Shown one piece after another: positions 58,620-64,000 of a stretch of 64,000 nucleotides of DNA. The position numbers and the translations under genes are program-made. Source of the stretch: Macrothele yani (Eukaryota; Arthropoda; Arachnida; Araneae; Macrothelidae); the NCBI GenBank assembly GCA_039090855.1, contig CM077005.1, positions 13,493,921 to 13,557,920 on the forward strand, given 5' to 3'. Position 1 is the first letter of the stretch; every line of letters begins with the position of its first letter. Under the pieces are notes generated by a model. It saw nothing but the letters and a program-made list of their open reading frames with translations, made no database searches and was not told where the DNA came from.

Positions 58620-59530
58620 GTTGAAAGTCAGGGTGGTATCAAATGTCGCATTTGGAAAGCGTCCCCCGTTTGCGTAAGGTGATAAATTCGGGTCTGGAAC
58701 CACGCCTTTTGCATGTTATGTCATAAGGAGCAGGCCAGCTTAGCGCAGGAGAAATTTTTGTTTGTTTGTTTGTGCGTGGGTGGTTGCGTTTGCCCACGAA
58801 GGGGACACGCAGCTCACCAGCCGGATGGAAGCAATCGATTGGTAGAAAGTAACAGCGTCGCAGAAGGCGCTGGCATTCTCCCTCATCCTTCAAAAGACGT
58901 GCGAGTCCAATTTTTTTTTTTTTTTTTTGAGAAGACTCGATTTAAACGGCGAAACAGAAAGCTTTGCGCGGGGGGGGGGAGCCTCTGATGCCCCAGTGGG
59001 GATCCACCAAGTGAAGAGACCTGGCTGGCCTTTTTTGGCAATTCTGGGGAGGAAGGTGAACAACTTTTAAAAGGAAGCCAAATGCTAACCCCGGCAGAGC
59101 ATAGGATCAATAAAAATGCATTTGCCCCATGCCTCCATGCTGCCAGAGTGTAACCAGAGCGTCGGTTCTTCGAAGAGCCTACTTAACTAGGTGACCGGGG
59201 CAACTTGGACATTCATCCCGTCCTACCGCCTCACCACCTCAAAAGGGTTACCACCCTAGGATGTGTGCTAAGGGACCGAGAGGAGAACTGCTGCAGTACC
59301 ACCAGTTACCCGGCTTTTGGAGGAAATGCAATAATCAGGAGTACATCTCCCTTGCTACTGCTGTCTGAATGTGTCCACTCCTGGACTTCTGCTAGTGCCA
59401 CTCCAGTAATACTACAGTTCAGTACACTTGAAGGACCCCCTTCTTCAGAGCCAAGAGGTGAACTCATGAAGCGGTAAGCTGCACTTTTAAATCCTCTTCG
59501 TCACACCGAACATTTAACATTCTAGCCAGC
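58620..59530. other. GC-richer block of unknown origin
   Basis: About 900 bases distinctly richer in G and C than the flanks, with a T run at 58911-58928 and a G run at 58969-58979. Short open stretches exist on both strands, but no recognisable protein or RNA. It could be the 5' untranslated part of an unseen retroelement or an insertion. Confidence 0.35.
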
Positions 59531-60614
59531 CATGCTGGGCCTGCGGAAGTTGACAAAAAAAATTTTCTACGAGACCCTTTTTTTTTCTTTTGTTTTTTTT
59601 CCACCTTCCTATTTGAAAGAAAAAAACAACAACTAAACTAATTAATATACATATGTAAACAAAAATCTATTTTGTTCTTGGAGTTACTCCCCAAGAGTGA
59701 CAGTTCTGTTTGTCAGGTCAAAAATGTGGTGACCTAAAGTAAAGCTAGATTTTGGAATCTTGGCCAAGATCTCCCCATTTCACAATAAAATTGCCTATAT
59801 ATGTATATATTATAATCACGAGGAACTGCTGCTAAAAAAAAAAGAAAAAAAAAAAGGGATAAGGAATTTTTTTTTATTATATGTGTGGCTCAAAATTGAT
59901 GTTAAACTTCACTAACTTCTTTCCTTAAATTAAAATCTTGGTTTCCTTAATCTTTTAGTGTCTCATAACCTGAGCAGCTGAAAATTAAACTAAAAAAAAA
60001 TTGACCTTTCAAACATGTTTTAGGCTTACCTCCAGCTTGCATCTGTGGATACCTTAAATATAAAGATAAAAATGTATATTGAATACCACTAGGAAGTATA
60101 TAACATTTTCCTAATTTTCCTTAAGGAATTGAATGAAAAACAAAACAAAACAGACAGTTCTCCTCTGAAAATGTGTTTTAAAAGTGGTTACCATGAATTA
60201 AAAATGCTGTGTAAAAACAAACAAAAATGTGAAATTTCTGTAACCTTCCTGGGTGTTTGGGAAAAGCAAATTACAAAAAAATAATTAAAACCACTCATTA
60301 AAATTTTCATCAATAAATGCAGACAGACTGGTCTTTTCACAAAATTGAATTCTTGAGTTCTGTAATGTGTTGTGTGCTTAATATATGTTAGTCAATAGCA
60401 TGTATCCACATTAGCCTAGACTAGTGGGTGGATCGGATTTGGGCTCTGTCCATTTATTTTGCACATCACAAACAGCAATAGTCCTTGAATAACACAAAAA
60501 GGTGTTTTTTTTTTGTTTTTTTCCTGCCATAAAAATGAACTAACCCTCTTGTACTGCAATGACTAATTTCTTCTTATTGTTATCAGTTGTGGGAATAAAT
60601 TAAGCTTTTATATA
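59531..60614. other. AT-rich DNA, nothing recognised
   Basis: Homopolymer-rich intronic sequence. Confidence 0.4.
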
Positions 60615-61606
60615 TTGGGTTGTTGGAAAAGTCATGACATATTTTGGCACCCGATGGCAGTTGGGCGGTTTTGGAAGTACTAGAGGCATGTGCAGCTCTG
60701 TTATCGCTATGGCATTCGACAGGTGCCAGTTCCAGCTGCAGTCTAAAAGAAATAGTGAGCGATTTGGTTGATTTGCGGAGATTTGACATCAAGTTGAAGA
60801 TGGAAGACCAAACTGTGCATTTTTGCCATATTTTACTGTTTTACTTCCGTAAAGGGAAGAACACGCGTCAAGCTTGTGAAAAGTTGGCTAAAGTGTACAG
60901 TGATAATGCTCTACAAGAACGTCAGTGCCAGTGGTGGTTCGCAAAATTCCATGATGGTGATTTTGACCTCAACGATGCTACCCACGTTACACAACATGAG
61001 AGATTGCAGGCACATTGCACATCCATCATTCAAGCGTTCACAACCACCTGAAGAAGCTGGGATACGTAAGCAAGCTCGATGTGTGGGTTCCTCATGAACT
61101 CAAAGAAGCTCAATTGATGGCGCATATAAACATTTGTGATATGCTCATTAAACGTGAGGAAAACGATCTTTTTTTTTTAAGCGACTGATAACTGGCGATG
61201 AAAAGTGAATTGTGTACAACAATGTGCTGAGCAAATGGTCTTGGTCCCGACGTGCTGCTTCGCCTCAAACAACATCCAAAGCAGACATTCATCAGCGAAA
61301 GGTTCTGGTCTCAGTGTGGTGGGATTTTAAAAGGTGTCGTGTTTTTCGAGCTCTTACCACCAAACCAAACAATCAATTCGAATGTGTACAGAACCTTGTA
61401 CAGTTTTTTTGGCACTTTGTACAGTTTTTCGCCACGAAAGACAAGTCCTTCTGTGAACGAGGCATTCTGCAGCTCACTGAAAGATGGCAAAAGGTTATCC
61501 AATAAAACGGGCATTATATATCATTGATTGATCTTTGTTCTTTCTATCAATAAATGAGTTTTGCAAAACATGGCTAAAATACGTCATGACTTTTCCAAAA
61601 ACCCAA
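60615..61606 (+). mobile_element. Mariner transposon, internally deleted
   Basis: Ends TTGGGTTGTTGGAAAAGTCA and inverted TTGGGTTTTTGGAAAAGTCA flank 992 bp, shorter than the usual 1.3 kb. Plus-strand coding: MEDQTVHFCHILLFYFRKGK (HTH, 60799), a FAKFHDGDFDLND linker, WVPHELKE-like stretch near 61085, ITGDEKWIVYNN-like first catalytic motif near 61190-61215 (TGA replaces Trp), HQRKVLVSVWWDF, ELLPPNQTINSNVY, then an abrupt jump to a C-terminal stretch. The region with the second and third catalytic residues (between about 61390 and 61410) is deleted. Confidence 0.88.
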
Positions 61607-62019
61607 TATATATACCTGTAAGTTTTGCTTGTCTCCTTTTAATATTCATATTCTGAGGGAAAGTGTTGAAATTTAAATTTGCATCTGTCAAACTTTAATT
61701 TAAATTAGTCTCCACCCACCCCCACAACATGTGCAAAAAAATAAAAAAATCTACATGGATCACATTACCTCTCCCTACCCCCCTTCTCTTTTTTTGGATA
61801 CAGAACCCACGATGCCAGTAACTACACAGAACCCACCACATGCGCATTAAAAGAAAAAATGGGGAGGGAAGCTTTCACTTGACTGATGAAATGTATGAAA
61901 TCTGGGAAAACCTCTTGTAAAACAATTCAGGGAGAAGATATCCTTTACACTATGTGATTAAACAAGTATGCAGAAAGCATCAGCTACATCTAACAAAGTG
62001 GAAATTAAAAGTAACTTAC
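61607..62019. other. Intronic DNA, nothing recognised
   Basis: Lies just downstream of the donor of the exon at 62020-62115. No signal seen. Confidence 0.4.
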
Positions 62020-62115
62020 TTTATATTGTTTACACAGCTTGTGCAACTCAAAGTCTGACATAACCTGCATGTCTTCAAAGACTAAATCTGGATTTGCTTC
62101 TGTGTGTGTAGGTTC
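62020..62115 (-). CDS. SMARCAD1: SMARCAD1-like exon: linker before helicase C lobe
   Basis: This 32-codon exon is the most 5' one visible. It starts in phase 0 after CACAG and ends before GTAAGT, which is a consensus donor. The peptide begins [16 protein letters not shown] and continues with a [12 protein letters not shown] stretch. That is the region between the two ATPase lobes of vertebrate SMARCAD1, where human protein has a closely similar EPTHCEANPD segment. It probably packs between the lobes and has no catalytic residue of its own. The preceding exon, expected to end in the segment after the HPLL motif, was not found between 62116 and 64000, so the intron must run past the window edge. 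Confidence 0.88.
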
Positions 62116-62416
62116 CTGTGAAATTTAAAAGCAAATTTTAAATCATTTTCATTAACTACAAAAAGGTGCAAATAGTAAAACATTTACCTAACACATGATG
62201 AAAAAAAAAGTGGGAAAATGATGTCCAATAGTGATGGACTATTTGCAAACAAATCATTCACAACAAATGACTCTTAACTGTGAATGGTTTGATCTTACCA
62301 CTGCGAATGATAATTCAATCTGCCATTACTACCATGCACACTTCAGTCACAGCATATTTAATTTTTTCCCACCATAATGAGTTCAAAAATGAATTCCCAA
62401 TAACACACACAAATGT

Positions 62417-62419
<3 letters not shown>

Positions 62420-62478
<59 letters not shown>
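62420..62478. repeat. (GA)n microsatellite
   Basis: An uninterrupted run of about 29 GA units. Confidence 0.97.
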
Positions 62479-62479
<1 letters not shown>

Positions 62480-62639
62480 AGTGTTGAGAATAAGTGTCAA
62501 CTGTTATGTAAGTGAGTAATCAGCAGTCAGCTAGGAAATAATGGTGAAACTTAAGAATAGGAATGATACATGAATGACATCATTTAATTGGTGTGCCTGA
62601 ATTGTTTCCCACAAGTAGAGATTCAAATAACATTTAAAC

Positions 62640-63975
62640 CCTACTTCAGAAGCAAACTAAAAGGAAGTTTCTAATCTCAGTAAGCTTCGCAGACAAGTCC
62701 ATTTACCCCAAACTATTGCTAAAAGTTTATACCCCGCTCCGGGCTCTCATATTCAGAAGCCTTTGGTAAAATCAAGATGCATAAATCTGGAAACCCAATG
62801 TGTGTCCTGATTTCGGGGTATGCCTCCCCAACCCGACTCCTAGAGAGAACCCTAGCTAATTTTCTTTCCCCATTCACCAAAGATTACCCGGTGTCCATTT
62901 GTAGTTCTTTGCAAGCCATTGAAAGAATCTGCCCCTTCACCTCAGGTTCTACACCTTTTCTCATGGCTTCCCTTGACGTGGTGTCACTTTTCCCCAGTGT
63001 TCCTGTGCACCAAATCGTTGAGGAGAGGATATATTTTCTTCACACTTATTCACCTTTAGAGGTTCAGGCTATTTTGTCCCCTCAAGCTAGTGGCTACTAA
63101 ATCTTTTTTCCACTACGAAGGTGTTTTTAACCGGCAGATATCCAGAGCACCCATGGGATCGCACTTTCCCCAGTTTTAGCGGAACTTTTTTGCAGTCATT
63201 AGAAAATCAAGTCTTAACATTTTTTCCCTTTCAAACCGCTGCTTTTCATCCGCTATGTGGATGATGTTCTGGTCTTTCGGCAACATTCGCCAGACCAGTC
63301 GAACTTGTTGTGTCACACTTTACCTTCTGCTTACCCTACCATTAATTTTTCTCTTGAGGTGGAAGTGGGGGGGCTCCCTGCCTTTCTTAGACATTTTACC
63401 CTCTAGGGATCTCTAAGCCCATTCCTTACAGTTTTACAGTTTTTGGCTTATAGGAAACCAACAACTACTTCTTTAATTATTCCGGCTTCTTCTTTTCAGC
63501 CTATTACTAAATTGACCTCTTTGAGGTACCTAGTTTCTCGTGCTTTTACCCATTCATCATCGGTGAGGAATCGCATACTTGAATTAAGGAAGGTCAGATG
63601 GAACTATTAGTACCCTTATTAAGAACTACAAGTACAAAAGTTTGACTACCCTAACCAGTGAAACTTCTAACCTGTGTTTCATTTGATGTTTCCAACATTG
63701 TGAATGTCTTGAAGAGGATCTGCAGGACAAATTCATTTGGATTTGGTGTTCGCACCTATAATATTTTTAGCCTGGTATGGAGGGATGGAGATACCATCCC
63801 ACTTGGATCCAGAAGTGGGGTCTACTGCATTCCTCTTGTCTCAATCTCACCCAACCATGGAAATCTTATTCAATGGCAAAATCATGTTACTATCGTATCT
63901 TCTGTTATACACGTTTATTATACTATCAGATTCAAAGACGAGCACCTCAAAATAAAGAATTTTTTTAATATGTAG
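62640..63975 (+). mobile_element. Penelope-like retroelement, second copy
   Basis: Plus-strand remnants in order: LASDVVS-type palm strand seen as MASLDVVSLFPSVPVHQIVE at 62961-63020, FFHYEGVFNRQISRAPMGS at 63108-63160, a YVDDVLVF catalytic box near 63255-63280 (one base off frame), SLPFLDI near 63375, YRKPTTTS near 63450, RYLVSRAFTHSSS near 63525, and a GIY-YIG start SRSGVYCIPL at 63812-63840. It continues to the window edge. Different lineage from the copy at 21090-22990, judged by residue choice. Many frame breaks; non-functional. Confidence 0.82.
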
Positions 63976-64000
63976 CATGCCCTTATTGGGTTCTTTTAAC

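Overview
The window is animal nuclear DNA, most likely from an arthropod. It is AT-rich, has spliced exons with GT-AG borders, and has almost no long open frames. It is crowded with decayed Tc1/mariner elements, Penelope-like retroelements that carry a GIY-YIG endonuclease, non-LTR retrotransposons, tRNA-derived SINEs and long microsatellites. The mix resembles chelicerate or crustacean genomes, but the species cannot be fixed from sequence alone.

One host gene is well supported: the 3' half of a SMARCAD1/Etl1-type SNF2 chromatin remodeler on the minus strand. Six coding exons lie at 62020-62115, 50136-50228, 46025-46143, 28976-29158, 19185-19294 and 18128-18174. Joined, they give exactly 648 coding bases (215 residues and a stop) in one continuous phase. 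They cover the end of the SNF2 ATPase, helicase motifs IV, V and VI, and the C-terminal tail. The 5' half of the gene lies beyond the right edge of the window. Four of the five introns are large (about 12, 4, 17 and 10 kb) and hold most of the mobile DNA.

Layout, left to right. 0-5 kb: tRNA-derived SINEs, a Tc1 element and a TTAA-flanked DNA element. 5-9 kb: AT-rich DNA, LINE 3' ends and an unclassified repeat. 9-15 kb: a LINE copy split by a mariner-like element and by a complete-ended hAT element of the ZNF862-like type with an 8-bp target duplication. 15.6-16.9 kb: another mariner-like element. 17.5-19.3 kb: 3' end of the remodeler gene. 20-24.7 kb: a Penelope-like element between inverted arms, plus palindromic repeats. 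25-31 kb: mariner and Tc1 fossils, long CA repeats, a remodeler exon and LINE pieces. 32-37 kb: a tRNA-like sequence inside paired direct repeats, then a LINE with an internal inversion. 38-45.8 kb: a CT repeat, a tRNA-containing hairpin element and four mariner-type elements. 46-62 kb: three more exons among mariner, Tc1, Tigger and MITE elements. 62.4-64 kb: a GA repeat and a second Penelope-like element.

No intact transposase or reverse transcriptase frame is present, so all elements here look immobile unless helped in trans. The least conventional structures are the two loci that combine a tRNA-like sequence with repeated ends (32.8-33.4 kb and 39.2-39.7 kb). I found no clear new enzymatic system.
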